64,000 nt of DNA from DATFVA01 sp963771705. GTDB taxonomy: Bacteria; Bacteroidota; Ignavibacteria; Ignavibacteriales; Ignavibacteriaceae. The stretch covers positions 186,001-250,000 of the forward strand of contig CAVYUP010000008.1 of the NCBI GenBank assembly GCA_963771705.1, read 5' to 3'. Below, piece by piece: positions 36,786 to 45,335 of the stretch. Each line of letters opens with the position of its first letter. Position 1 is the stretch's first letter. The notes beneath the pieces are model-generated. The model ran no database searches and was not told the DNA's origin. It saw nothing but the letters and a program-made list of their open reading frames with translations. A program made the position numbers and the translations under genes.

Positions 36786-37571
36786 TTGAGTTATACAAGG
36801 GTTGTTACGGCGTTTATACTGGTTAATGCGGCGGGCATCACCCTGAGATACTTCGAATTAGATACTTATTTTATCTTTCTCGGTTTTCGTTTTCATCTCG
36901 GGTGCATACTTCCTTTCGTCTTAATGCTGAATCAAGAAAGCCTTTCTGATCTCCGGGAATCATTAAAAAATCCTCCTTTCAGGAAAAAGTTAATACCTTT
37001 GTTCTGGATACTATTTTCGCTGGCGTTTGTGTTAATCTTTTTTTACCTGGCAAAATATATTAAACCCGGTGATCCGGATTATTTTTATGAGTTCGGACTA
37101 TCTTCCATATTTGATTTCCCCCTTTATCTCGTCTGGAATATTCCGCAGCTGTTTATGCTCTTTATGACGCTTTCGTTCTTTGCCGACAGCAATCTGGCTT
37201 ATTTAAAAGTTTTCGCTGCTATTGTGCTGCTGTTTGGTTTTGAATTTATTCCCTTCAATAGTGATTTTGCTCCATTCAGTGCGGCATCATTCATTCTGAT
37301 GGCTTTAACGGCTTCCTTCTTCGTAACCAGGCTGCAGAATATATACTGGTTTTCCTTCATAATTTTCAGTTCAGTATGGAGCATAATCCTTTTAACCGGA
37401 AGCAGTTCAGAGATTATAATCAATATTTTCTTCGCAAGGGAGTACAGCAGCTGGGACGGCTTTTTTGAAGCGGCGAAGCAATATTCAGGCTATATGGTCC
37501 CTTCATTTTTATTCATTCTGCTGGTAATCACTTCATCTTATGGAATATTTTCGGCAGGAAAAACAACCTGA
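36786..37571 (+). CDS. Polytopic membrane protein, unknown function
   Basis: 261 residues with about seven to eight hydrophobic helices and no family I recognise. Visible features are an RYFELDTYF turn near residue 20, a basic cytosolic patch KNPPFRKK near 63-70, and a hydrophilic segment KPGDPDYFYEFG around 95. The C-terminus has FFEAAKQYSGYMVPSFLF. The start is TTG at 36786, preceded by GGCGG. It follows the DUF2231 gene by 21 bases and is likely in the same unit. The shape resembles prenyl-endopeptidase-like or exosortase-like membrane proteins only loosely, so no function is claimed. Confidence 0.7.
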   Translation: MSYTRVVTAFILVNAAGITLRYFELDTYFIFLGFRFHLGCILPFVLMLNQESLSDLRESLKNPPFRKKLIPLFWILFSLAFVLIFFYLAKYIKPGDPDYFYEFGLSSIFDFPLYLVWNIPQLFMLFMTLSFFADSNLAYLKVFAAIVLLFGFEFIPFNSDFAPFSAASFILMALTASFFVTRLQNIYWFSFIIFSSVWSIILLTGSSSEIIINIFFAREYSSWDGFFEAAKQYSGYMVPSFLFILLVITSSYGIFSAGKTT

Positions 37572-37736
37572 AAAATCGACGGGTTATATTTAGAAATTGA
37601 GATTGTATTTCTGTAAATTGCAAAGGTTGTCCCATTATGTTCCTGTTGATGTTATCACGTAAAATGGTTTATATTAAACAATAAATTTTTAGTTAACAAT
37701 AATATTTCATAAAAATCCTGACAGGGGTTTATCAAT

Positions 37737-39587
37737 ATGCGCAACCTACAGAAGGAAGAATATTTTCCGGAAACAGCCGGAACTTTAGAACTACCCTCAA
37801 GAGAGGAAATAGAAGAAAAGTATAAATGGAATTTAAATGATATCTATGATTCCATTGAAGCCTGGGAAGCCGATTTTAAATGGATACAGGATAACCTCGA
37901 GATGTATAAAAGTTTTAGCGGGAAGCTGGATGAAAGTGCTGAGAAACTGCTGGAATGCATGAAATTTGATGACGAAGTTGGGATTAAGCTGGAGAGACTG
38001 TATCTATACACGATGCTGGCGAAAGACAGCGACCTGCGGGTAGGGAAGTACCAGTCGATGGACGAGCGCGTAAAGTCGCTCTACTCCCGTGTATCGATGG
38101 TAAGCTCTTTCATCAGGCCCGAGCTGCTGAGTATACCGGAGGAAAAGCTGACGGGGATGATAAACTCAAAGGATGAACTGAAGCTATATAAACATTCCAT
38201 TGAAGATCTTTTAAGGAAGAAATCTCATACCCTTTCGCAGAAGGAAGAAGAAATACTGGCGCTTGCCGGCGAGCTGACGCCCACCTCCTACAATGTATTC
38301 TCTATGTTTACCAACGCTGATATGAAATTCCCGGTTGTTTTAGACGAGAACGGGAAAGAGGCACAGCTTTCCCATGGAAGGTTTTACGCAGCGATGTACT
38401 CGGGAGACAGACAATACAGGGAGCGGTCATTTAAGGCCTACTTCAAACCTTTTGTTGAATACGCAAATACTCTTTCTGTATTATTCTCAGGAAGCCTCAA
38501 GTCGAATATATTCGAAGCAAGGGCAAGGAAGTACGGCAGCGCAAGGGAAGCGGCACTGGGTCAGAATAATATCCCTGTGTCTGTTTACGACAACCTGGTA
38601 AAGACTGTGAATGAAAACCTTTCCCCTATGTACCGGTGGGCGGCAATGAAGAAGAAACTGCTGGGACTTAAAGAGCTGCATCCTTATGATGTATACGTAA
38701 CTCTGTTTCCGGCGGCATTCGACAGAAAGTATCCTTATGAAGAAGCAAAAAAAATAGTGCTTGAATCATTAAAGCCAATGGGTGAAAATTATCTGAACTC
38801 ACTTCAGAATGCTTTTGACAACAGGTGGATAGATGTTTATGAAACTCAGGCCAAAAAAAGCGGAGCTTATTCATCTGGAACAACCTTCGGGGTTCACCCG
38901 TATGTTCTGCTGAACTGGACAGACCTGCTGAACGATGTATTTACGCTGAGCCACGAGATGGGGCACAATATGCATTCATATTATACAGGGAAAACCCAGC
39001 CTTTTATTTATTCCAATTATACGATATTCCTTGCTGAAGTGGCATCGACATTCAATGAATCCCTTCTGCTTGAGTATTTTATTAAGATGGCCGAAACACG
39101 TGAAGATAAATTATATTTTATAGAAAAATATCTTAATAATGTCACCTCTACCTTTTACCGGCAGACGATGTTCGCGGAATTTGAAGCCCTTGTATACGAT
39201 AAAACCGAAAAAGGTATGGCGCTTAATTCTCAGGATCTTTGTGCATTATATAAGGATATTTACCAGAAATACTGGGGTCCTGAAATGGTGATAGACAAAG
39301 AAGAGGAATTTACCTGGGCAAGGGTTCCCCACTTCTATTACAATTTCTATGTATACCAGTATGCTACAGGGTTTGCAGCTTCAGAAGTGCTTGCACAGAA
39401 AGTACTGAAGGAGGGGCAGCCCGCGGTTGAAAAATATCTTAACTTCCTGAGATCGGGGAGTTCTGATTATTCCATAAATATACTTGCAGGTGCGGGTGTA
39501 GATATGAATTCACCGGATCCCGTACTGGCAGTTACAAAGAAAATGAACATGCTGCTAGATGAGGCAGAAGAACTAATTAAGAATTAA
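37737..39587 (+). CDS. pepF: Oligoendopeptidase F, M3 family
   Basis: 616 residues, normal for PepF. An M3 N-terminal oligoendopeptidase domain (~125-195) precedes the catalytic domain with TLSHEMGHNMHSYY (zinc-binding HEMGH, 406-410), FLAEVASTFNESLL with the third zinc ligand Glu, and RQTMFAEFE. It is a cytosolic zinc peptidase that cuts short peptides. The gene has no visible operon partner; its last codons merge into an AT-rich tandem repeat (39574-39614) and the IMPDH-like gene follows after 45 bases. Confidence 0.93.
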   Translation: MRNLQKEEYFPETAGTLELPSREEIEEKYKWNLNDIYDSIEAWEADFKWIQDNLEMYKSFSGKLDESAEKLLECMKFDDEVGIKLERLYLYTMLAKDSDLRVGKYQSMDERVKSLYSRVSMVSSFIRPELLSIPEEKLTGMINSKDELKLYKHSIEDLLRKKSHTLSQKEEEILALAGELTPTSYNVFSMFTNADMKFPVVLDENGKEAQLSHGRFYAAMYSGDRQYRERSFKAYFKPFVEYANTLSVLFSGSLKSNIFEARARKYGSAREAALGQNNIPVSVYDNLVKTVNENLSPMYRWAAMKKKLLGLKELHPYDVYVTLFPAAFDRKYPYEEAKKIVLESLKPMGENYLNSLQNAFDNRWIDVYETQAKKSGAYSSGTTFGVHPYVLLNWTDLLNDVFTLSHEMGHNMHSYYTGKTQPFIYSNYTIFLAEVASTFNESLLLEYFIKMAETREDKLYFIEKYLNNVTSTFYRQTMFAEFEALVYDKTEKGMALNSQDLCALYKDIYQKYWGPEMVIDKEEEFTWARVPHFYYNFYVYQYATGFAASEVLAQKVLKEGQPAVEKYLNFLRSGSSDYSINILAGAGVDMNSPDPVLAVTKKMNMLLDEAEELIKN

Positions 39588-39614
39588 AAATTAACAATTA
39601 AAAATTAAAAATTA
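39574..39614. repeat. AATTAAAAATT tandem repeat at the pepF stop
   Basis: Units of AATTAA(A/G)AATT with small changes run from inside the last codons of pepF, across its TAA stop, into the spacer before the next gene. The array gives several extra in-frame stops. Confidence 0.75.
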
Positions 39615-39632
39615 TTCGAAATACAGAGAAAG

Positions 39633-40649
39633 ATGAAAGTTTACACAAAAAGAGAGTTGAACGAATTCCACCAGTCATTAACTTATGATGATATAAGTCT
39701 TATACCCACAGCTGTTTCACGCATTAAGTCGAGAACCGAAGCAAATACCGCAAGCGAATTTTTAGGTGAGAAACTAAACGTTCCTGTGTTATCCAGTCCC
39801 ATGGATACAGTTACCGGCATTGAGATGGCAAAAGAGCTGAGCCGGCTGGGCTGTGTAGGGATACTTAACAGGTTCGATTCATCGTTAGAGGATGTTCTGC
39901 ATGATCAGAAGAACGGAGTGAACCTGAGAGCTGTTTCGGTTGCACTGAATACGTCTATGGATACGGTTGAGAAGCTGGCGGCTAAAAATTATATGATTTG
40001 TATTGATACGGCTAACGCTAACAATAAAGCAGTACTGTGTCATACCGAGGAAATTAAAAAGCGGTTCAAGGTGAGGATTATAGTAGGAAACATCGCGCAC
40101 GGGGCATCGCTGGAACAGCTGGAGTCTGCAGGCGCGGACGCGGTGAGAGTAGGTATAGGAAGCGGGAGTGTATGCACTACATCAATCCAGACAGGGATAG
40201 GTATAGGGCAGGTTTCATCTCTGCTAAATGTTCTATATTCACGTCAGGACAAAAAGCTTAAGATTAAAGTTATAGCTGACGGCGGAATTAAGAGTCCCGG
40301 CGACACAGCCAAAGCAATCGCGCTTGGAGCAGATGTTGTTATGCTGGGCAGGATGCTTTCCGGCACGAAGGAGACCCCCGGTGAAATAATAAAATATAAC
40401 GGACAGCTCTGGAAAAAATACCGCGGCTCCGCCTCGTTCGGCGTTAAGATGAGAAACGAATTTATTGAAGGCGAAGAGACCATGGTGCCGTATAAGGGGG
40501 TAGTGAAAAACGTTATAGACGGAATATCAGACGGCCTGAGAAGCTCGATGAGTTATATGGACTGCCTGAATCTGGAAGAACTAAGAAAAATTAATACTTT
40601 TGCAATCCTGAGCAATAGTTCATACCTCGAACGTTTGCCGAAGATTTAA
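39633..40649 (+). CDS. CBS-less IMP dehydrogenase/GMP reductase family protein
   Basis: 338 residues. The (beta/alpha)8 barrel carries FHQSLTYDDISLIP (start of the fold), VLSSPMDTVTG, GIGSGSVCTTS with the catalytic Cys181, VIADGGIKSPGDTAKAIALGAD (phosphate binding), VMLGRMLSGT and the C-terminal EGEETMVPYKG with GLRSSMSYM. No CBS pair is present, and the length and Cys position match GMP reductase (about 346 residues, Cys186 in E. coli GuaC) better than full IMPDH. The usual Arg after CTT is Ser184. IMPDH without CBS remains possible. A long hairpin lies downstream. Confidence 0.85.
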   Translation: MKVYTKRELNEFHQSLTYDDISLIPTAVSRIKSRTEANTASEFLGEKLNVPVLSSPMDTVTGIEMAKELSRLGCVGILNRFDSSLEDVLHDQKNGVNLRAVSVALNTSMDTVEKLAAKNYMICIDTANANNKAVLCHTEEIKKRFKVRIIVGNIAHGASLEQLESAGADAVRVGIGSGSVCTTSIQTGIGIGQVSSLLNVLYSRQDKKLKIKVIADGGIKSPGDTAKAIALGADVVMLGRMLSGTKETPGEIIKYNGQLWKKYRGSASFGVKMRNEFIEGEETMVPYKGVVKNVIDGISDGLRSSMSYMDCLNLEELRKINTFAILSNSSYLERLPKI

Positions 40650-40670
40650 GCCAAAAAAATTATACGGTTA

Positions 40671-40711
40671 TTTCTTTTCCGGCTCATTAAGATCCTGAGC
40701 CGGGAAGGAAA
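40671..40711 (+). terminator. 16-bp hairpin downstream of the IMPDH/GMPR-like gene
   Basis: TTTCTTTTCCGGCTCA (40671-40686) pairs along its full length with TGAGCCGGGAAGGAAA (40696-40711), with two G-T wobbles and a 9-base loop. No T-tract follows, so it is an atypical terminator, an RNA-stabilising 3' structure, or a small repeat element. Confidence 0.55.
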
Positions 40712-40833
40712 TCCTTCATAGAACCCTTTCCTTCAGCCTGATGAGACCCATTTGTCTTTTATCACCCCTGGTATTTGATTTACTTTTATAATATTTAATA
40801 AATTTCATTTTTGAATTTTACGGAATAAGTCGA

Positions 40834-42915
40834 ATGAAACACTCCATATTTTTAATCGTTTTAATCCTGACCATCTCATCACCTCTTTTCTCACAGAAAA
40901 AGCCATTTACCATTGAAGATCTGTATAAAATTAAATACGTAGGTGCGCCGGTTCTTTCACATTCCGGAGATAAGTTTGCGTTTACAGTAACCAATTACAA
41001 TATGAAGGAAGGGAAGTCGAACTCAGATATTTACATCATGAATAATGACGGAACCGATGTTAAGAAAGTTATAGCATCCGAAAAGAATGAAACAACACCC
41101 TTATGGTCGAATGACGATGCTGAGTTATATTATCTGATCGACAGTCAGCTTTATGAATACAATATTAAAAGCGGGGACACTGAAAAGCTCACTGATTTAT
41201 CCACAGGAATAGCAGATCCTGTTCTCTCCCCCGACGGAAAACTTGTAGCTTTCACGACAGACATTTTCCCTGGCTGCGGAACGGACAATGACTGCAACAA
41301 GAAACTGCTTGAATCTGTAAAGGACGGTCCCCTGCAGGCCTACGTAGCAGATAGTCTTTTATTCCGGCACTGGACAGAGTACCGCGGTGAAAAGGAGACC
41401 CATCTTTTTGTTTACAATCTGGAGACAAAGAAATATTCCGATATCGCACACAGCGAACTATTATCAGATATGTACAAGCTGGGAGGGAGTGTTAAGTATG
41501 CTTTCTCACCAGACAGCAAAGAAATATGCTATGTGAACAATCCCGGTTCAAACCTGGCGCTTTCCACAAATTCGGATTTATATATTGTTCCGGCCGAAGG
41601 CGGTAAAGCTGTTGATATCACCTCATCTAATAAATCATGGGACGGTTCTCCGGCATATTCACCTGACGGCAAATACATCGCATTCCGGATGCAGCTTACA
41701 CCTAAATATGAAGCCGACAGGTACAGGGCAGCAATGTTCAACAGAGAAACAAAAAAAATTACCAACCTCACAGAAAAATTTGATAATACGATCAGCGCCG
41801 TAAAGTGGGGGGATGATTCGGGAACGCTTTATTTCACGGCGGCATACCAGGGTACTGATCCTGTGTATAAAATGGATCTGAAGACCGACAGCATAAGGCA
41901 GGTTACAGGAAACACCTCCGTTTTCGCATACGAAATTTCACCCGATCAGAATTCTATATATTATTTATCCAGCGCGGTAGGTAAACCTTCGGAAATATAC
42001 AGTATAAATACCGGTACAAAAGTTTACAAGTCTCTGACTTCAATGAACAAAGATTTTCTTGAAGAAGTAGATGTGAGGCCTGTTGAACAGATGTGGGTTG
42101 AAGGAGCCGGCGGACATAAGGTGCAGGTATTTATAGTTAAGCCACATAATTTTGATCCCAATAAAAAATATCCTCTAATACTGAATGTGCATGGGGGTCC
42201 CCAGGGACAATGGATGGATTCATTCAGAGGCGACTGGCAGGTTTACCCGGGAGCAGGTTATGTAGTTGCCTTCCCTAATCCTCATGGGTCAACAGGATTC
42301 GGCGCCGAATATACAAAGGAGATAAGCGGCGACTGGGGAGGAAAAGTATTTGAAGACCTGATGAAGGTAACCGATTCGCTTGAAACACTTTCTTACGTAG
42401 ATACCAACAGGGTAGGGGCAATGGGCTGGTCATTCGGCGGATATATGATGGACTGGTTTGAGGCACAGACACACAGGTTCAAATGTCTTGCTTCTATGAT
42501 GGGAATATTCGATCTGGAATCGATGTGGGGCGCTACTGAAGAACTATGGTTTGTGAACTGGGATCTAAAAGGACAGCCCTGGAATTCAGATCTGTATAAA
42601 AAATATTCACCATCCAGTTATGTAGATAATTTCAAAACACCAGCATTAATTATTACAGGGGAAAAAGATTACCGGGTGCCTTATACACAAAGTATACAGT
42701 TTTTTACAACATTACAGACGCTTGGAATAGATTCGAGGTTAATAATTTTCAAAAACGACGGGCACTGGCCGGATTTTGTTAAATCGATGCCCCTTTACTA
42801 TAACGCTCATCTGGAGTGGTTCCACAAGTATCTTGGCGGAGCGGCAGCGCCTTATGATTCACATAAGATGGTGACGAACACAGCATTTGGAGAATCGGGA
42901 GCAAAAGAAAAATAA
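40834..42915 (+). CDS. Secreted S9 family peptidase (dipeptidyl-peptidase/acylaminoacyl type)
   Basis: 693 residues. A signal peptide (~1-21, LILTISSPLFSQ) leads to a WD40-like/PD40 propeller (~25-415; repeats such as PVLSPDGKLVAFTTD and PAYSPDGKYIAFRM) and a C-terminal alpha/beta hydrolase with LNVHGGPQGQW, GWSFGGYM (catalytic Ser533), GEKDYRVPY (Asp) and NDGHWP (His). The export signal puts it in the periplasm. It cleaves peptides near the N-terminus; exact specificity is unknown. A second S9 peptidase of the prolyl-oligopeptidase branch lies at 45386-47527. Confidence 0.92.
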   Translation: MKHSIFLIVLILTISSPLFSQKKPFTIEDLYKIKYVGAPVLSHSGDKFAFTVTNYNMKEGKSNSDIYIMNNDGTDVKKVIASEKNETTPLWSNDDAELYYLIDSQLYEYNIKSGDTEKLTDLSTGIADPVLSPDGKLVAFTTDIFPGCGTDNDCNKKLLESVKDGPLQAYVADSLLFRHWTEYRGEKETHLFVYNLETKKYSDIAHSELLSDMYKLGGSVKYAFSPDSKEICYVNNPGSNLALSTNSDLYIVPAEGGKAVDITSSNKSWDGSPAYSPDGKYIAFRMQLTPKYEADRYRAAMFNRETKKITNLTEKFDNTISAVKWGDDSGTLYFTAAYQGTDPVYKMDLKTDSIRQVTGNTSVFAYEISPDQNSIYYLSSAVGKPSEIYSINTGTKVYKSLTSMNKDFLEEVDVRPVEQMWVEGAGGHKVQVFIVKPHNFDPNKKYPLILNVHGGPQGQWMDSFRGDWQVYPGAGYVVAFPNPHGSTGFGAEYTKEISGDWGGKVFEDLMKVTDSLETLSYVDTNRVGAMGWSFGGYMMDWFEAQTHRFKCLASMMGIFDLESMWGATEELWFVNWDLKGQPWNSDLYKKYSPSSYVDNFKTPALIITGEKDYRVPYTQSIQFFTTLQTLGIDSRLIIFKNDGHWPDFVKSMPLYYNAHLEWFHKYLGGAAAPYDSHKMVTNTAFGESGAKEK

Positions 42916-42946
42916 GCTGACTTTACGAAGGTTAGGCAAGAGCTGC

Positions 42947-43309
42947 TTAATCTTTTATTCTCGACAGCTGAAGGTTGGTAACGATTTTATTTCTTCCGGG
43001 TTTATAAATATAAAAACGGGAATTCATTTCGTAGCCCCTTGAAAGCCGGGCCGGGCCGGACGGTTCATTCGAAGTTTCATTTACTACTGTGAATCTTTTT
43101 TTGAGTCGGACAGCCTGGTCATCCTCTATTTTTTGTTCTGCCGTCATTTCGTAAATTATATCCGATTTTCCACTCGTTTCCGGGCTTTCACGGGGGAAGT
43201 TCACGGACCGGTTCCTGACCTTAAAGAGCAGGTACGACATGATCAGCAGGACCAGGAGTCCCAGACTGAAGAAAAAAACCGTAGATTCTATTATTTGAAT
43301 AAGTTCCAT
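42947..43309 (-). CDS. Hypothetical single-pass membrane protein
   Basis: About 120 residues when started at ATG 43309 (MELIQIIESTVFF); a GTG at 43318 would add three residues. One membrane helix (~10-32, VFFFSLGLLVLLIMSYLLF) is followed by a charged, cytosol-like tail with KSDIIYEMTAEQKIEDDQAV and a C-terminus rich in Arg and Lys. No family is recognised. It is convergent with the S9 peptidase gene (31 bases) and divergent from the HU gene, with a 274-base spacer. Confidence 0.7.
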   Translation of the reverse strand: MELIQIIESTVFFFSLGLLVLLIMSYLLFKVRNRSVNFPRESPETSGKSDIIYEMTAEQKIEDDQAVRLKKRFTVVNETSNEPSGPARLSRGYEMNSRFYIYKPGRNKIVTNLQLSRIKD

Positions 43310-43583
43310 TTTCGACACACAAAGATAAGTTTTCTAAAGAAGATTCAATATTTATACCATTATTAAAATAAAAAATAAACGTATATTTACTGTCAGTTTC
43401 ATCAAATAATGGGATAAAGTTATCATTTTGAGATGGAACAAATCGTTGTAACCTCTGTTAGAATAATGTGTTGTACATTACCCGGGCGCCCGAATAATTG
43501 ATTTTTTTCTCCCCCTTTGATAATTTAACTTATTAAATAACAATGAGTTAGAATAATCTAAAGTAAAGTAAGCGGGAGAAAAT

Positions 43584-43880
43584 ATGACCAAGGCAGACAT
43601 AGTTGACAAAGTGGCAACGGGTACCGGTTTAACGAAGCTTGAAACAGAGGCAATTATAGAAGGCTTTTTCAGAACCGTGATAGACGCCCTGAAGCAAGGC
43701 AGGAATATTGAGATTCGGGGATTTGGAAGTTACAAAGTAAAAAAGAAAAAAGAACGGCAGGCCCGCAACCCTAAAACAGGAGAGCAGGTTTTTGTGCCTG
43801 AACATTATGTTCCGACGTTCAAATTCTCCAAGGACTTTAAGGAGATGGTTGATGCCGGAATGAAAGAAAAAGAAGGCTAG
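43584..43880 (+). CDS. HU/IHF family DNA-binding protein
   Basis: 98 residues. The histone-like fold is clear: MTKADIVDKVATGTGL at the start, IIEGFFRTVIDALKQGRNIEIRGFGSYKVKKKKERQARNPKTGE with the RNPKTGE arm tip, then VFVPEHYVPTFKFSKDFKEMV. It bends and compacts DNA. The family usually has 90-100 residues. GGGAGA precedes the ATG. The frameshifted zinc-ribbon gene follows after 5 bases. The IHF and HU branches cannot be separated without alignment. Confidence 0.94.
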   Translation: MTKADIVDKVATGTGLTKLETEAIIEGFFRTVIDALKQGRNIEIRGFGSYKVKKKKERQARNPKTGEQVFVPEHYVPTFKFSKDFKEMVDAGMKEKEG

Positions 43881-43885
43881 TATTA

Positions 43886-44185
43886 ATGATTAAATTTTGT
43901 CCCTCCTGTGGAACTAAACTGGAGAAAGAATATAATTTTTGTCCTGAGTGCGGATTTGATTTAAGGGACGCTGAAAGTGAGAGAGCCGAAGAAGTTCAGG
44001 AAACGCAGAAAGAAGAAATTATTATTTGCGACAACTGCGGTGAGGAAAATCCTGCTGACCAGCAAAGTATGCAAATACTGCGGCGCTGTGTTAAAAGGAA
44101 ACCAGGTAGAGAAAATTGTAAAACAAACGAAGTCACCGCAGGAAGAAAAATCTCCCGGAAAAAGGCCGCTGAATGCGAAGACTAA
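43886..44185 (+). pseudogene. Zinc-ribbon N-terminal part of a frameshifted zinc-ribbon/TPR gene
   Basis: The frame opens MIKFCPSCGTKLEKEYNFCP (first CxxC...CxxC ribbon) and reaches a second half-ribbon IICDNCGEENPAD, then loses sense and stops at 44185. The missing CKYCG half of the second ribbon is found in the +1 frame at about 44078. Deleting one C of the pair at 44059-44060 would read GEENPADSKVCKYCG and join this part to the 43977-44831 frame. As given, the gene is broken. It could be a real mutation or a sequencing error. Confidence 0.8.
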
Positions 44186-44831
44186 ACGAACCCGAACAAA
44201 AAAAGGCAATACCGGGCAGAACAAATTAAAAGCCACGGCTGACAAAAAGGCAGCTCCCGCCAAACCCAAAGAACTTAATCAGAAGAAACTCCTTATGATT
44301 TTCGGAGGAGTTATTGTCATAATTTTTATTATTCTCTGGTCATCGGGAGTGTTAAGTTCTAATGAACCGGAAGTAACTGCACAGACCCAGGTGACGGGTC
44401 AAAGTTCTGGAGTTGATCTTAACAATATTCAGAGAATAAATGAGCTGGAAGCACAGGTAAAGAATAATCCTGATGACACAGCATCGCTGCTGGAGCTGGC
44501 TCACCTGAAAAATGACTCGGGTTTATACGAACAGGCGATAACAGATTACCAGAAATACCTTGAGAAGAATCCTTCTGATGCCGACGCACGAATTGATATG
44601 GGAGTTTGTTATTACAACCTCCACAATTACGATGAGGCGGTAAAACAGATGGAAAAAGCCCTTAAATATTCTCCTCAGCATCAGATTGGGTATTTAAACC
44701 TGGGAATTGTTAACTTAACAGCTGGAAATTTTGAAAAATCTCAGGAATGGCTTAAGAAGGCCGTTCAGATCGATCCTAATTCCGAAGTAGGGAAGAAGGC
44801 TCAGGAATTATTAGAATCACATAAAAAATAG
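43977..44831 (+). CDS. Zinc-ribbon/TPR membrane protein, C-terminal part after a frameshift
   Basis: This frame is meaningful from about 44062 onward: SKVCKYCGAVLKGNQ (half zinc ribbon), a basic Lys-rich stretch, a membrane helix LMIFGGVIVIIFIILWSSGVL, then TPR units (DTASLLELAHLKNDSGLYEQ, DARIDMGVCYYNLHNYDEAV, IGYLNLGIVNLTAGNFEKSQ) to the stop at 44831. The ATG at 43977 is not the native start; its first ~29 residues read the wrong frame. The restored product would have ~315 residues, with two zinc ribbons, a transmembrane helix and TPRs outside the cytosol. Function unknown. Confidence 0.8.
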   Translation: MREPKKFRKRRKKKLLFATTAVRKILLTSKVCKYCGAVLKGNQVEKIVKQTKSPQEEKSPGKRPLNAKTKRTRTKKGNTGQNKLKATADKKAAPAKPKELNQKKLLMIFGGVIVIIFIILWSSGVLSSNEPEVTAQTQVTGQSSGVDLNNIQRINELEAQVKNNPDDTASLLELAHLKNDSGLYEQAITDYQKYLEKNPSDADARIDMGVCYYNLHNYDEAVKQMEKALKYSPQHQIGYLNLGIVNLTAGNFEKSQEWLKKAVQIDPNSEVGKKAQELLESHKK

Positions 44832-44840
44832 GAGCATATA

Positions 44841-44936
44841 ATGCCTTGTGGAAGAAAACGTAAACGCCATAAAATGGCTACACACAAGAGGAAAAAAAGA
44901 CTGAGAAAGAATCGTCATAAAAAGAAATTGAGATAA
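44841..44936 (+). CDS. 31-residue basic protein, AURKAIP1/COX24 (mS38, bS22-like) domain
   Basis: The product reads MPCGRKRKRHKMATHKRKKR then LRKNRHKKKLR. Very high Lys/Arg/His content and the HKMATHKRKK..RKNRHKKK pattern match the tiny proteins of the AURKAIP1/COX24 domain (DUF1713, related to mitochondrial mS38 and mycobacterial bS22) found next to ribosome-linked genes in Bacteroidota. AGGAG at 44830-44834 precedes the ATG. It lies between the TPR gene (9 bases) and tRNA-Thr. A ribosomal or rRNA-binding role is likely by family but not shown here. Confidence 0.85.
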   Translation: MPCGRKRKRHKMATHKRKKRLRKNRHKKKLR

Positions 44937-45006
44937 TTGCTCAGTACCGTCTTGTATTATAAAATGGTAAATGGTTATTTTGCATTTGCCATTTTTATTT
45001 TTAAAA

Positions 45007-45079
<73 letters not shown>

Positions 45080-45112
45080 CAAATTTATAAACCTGTGAAC
45101 TCCTTTCTTTGT

Positions 45113-45153
45113 TCGGCCTTTACTCGGCCTTTACTCGGCCTTTACCCGGCCTC
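45113..45153. repeat. 11-bp tandem repeat TCGGCCTTTAC
   Basis: Three exact units of TCGGCCTTTAC (45113-45145) and a partial fourth (CCGGCCT, 45146-45152) begin 33 bases after the tRNA 3' end. It is GC-richer than its surroundings. Confidence 0.9.
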
Positions 45154-45335
45154 CAACAAGCTTTTAAAAGGCTTTCATCCCCATCTTAACAGAGAGACAG
45201 CATCTGGTTTCCTGTGAGGGTCATACCTATTGCAGGGATCATCTACCCAGGTTTTCAGGAGAAGTAAAACAGAGGGATTCCTCAAAAGAAAGGCTTTTAA
45301 AAGATACAGATTATTGATGCAGACCGGATTTAATC

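Noticed and set aside
43480..43495. Palindrome CGGGCGCCCG and two copies of GTTAGAATAAT upstream of the HU gene
   Set aside because: Short enough to occur by chance and not tied to a known operator; recorded only.
43977..44062. Programmed ribosomal frameshift in the zinc-ribbon/TPR gene
   Set aside because: No slippery heptamer or prfB-like stop context is evident at the shift; a one-base insertion or sequencing error is simpler.
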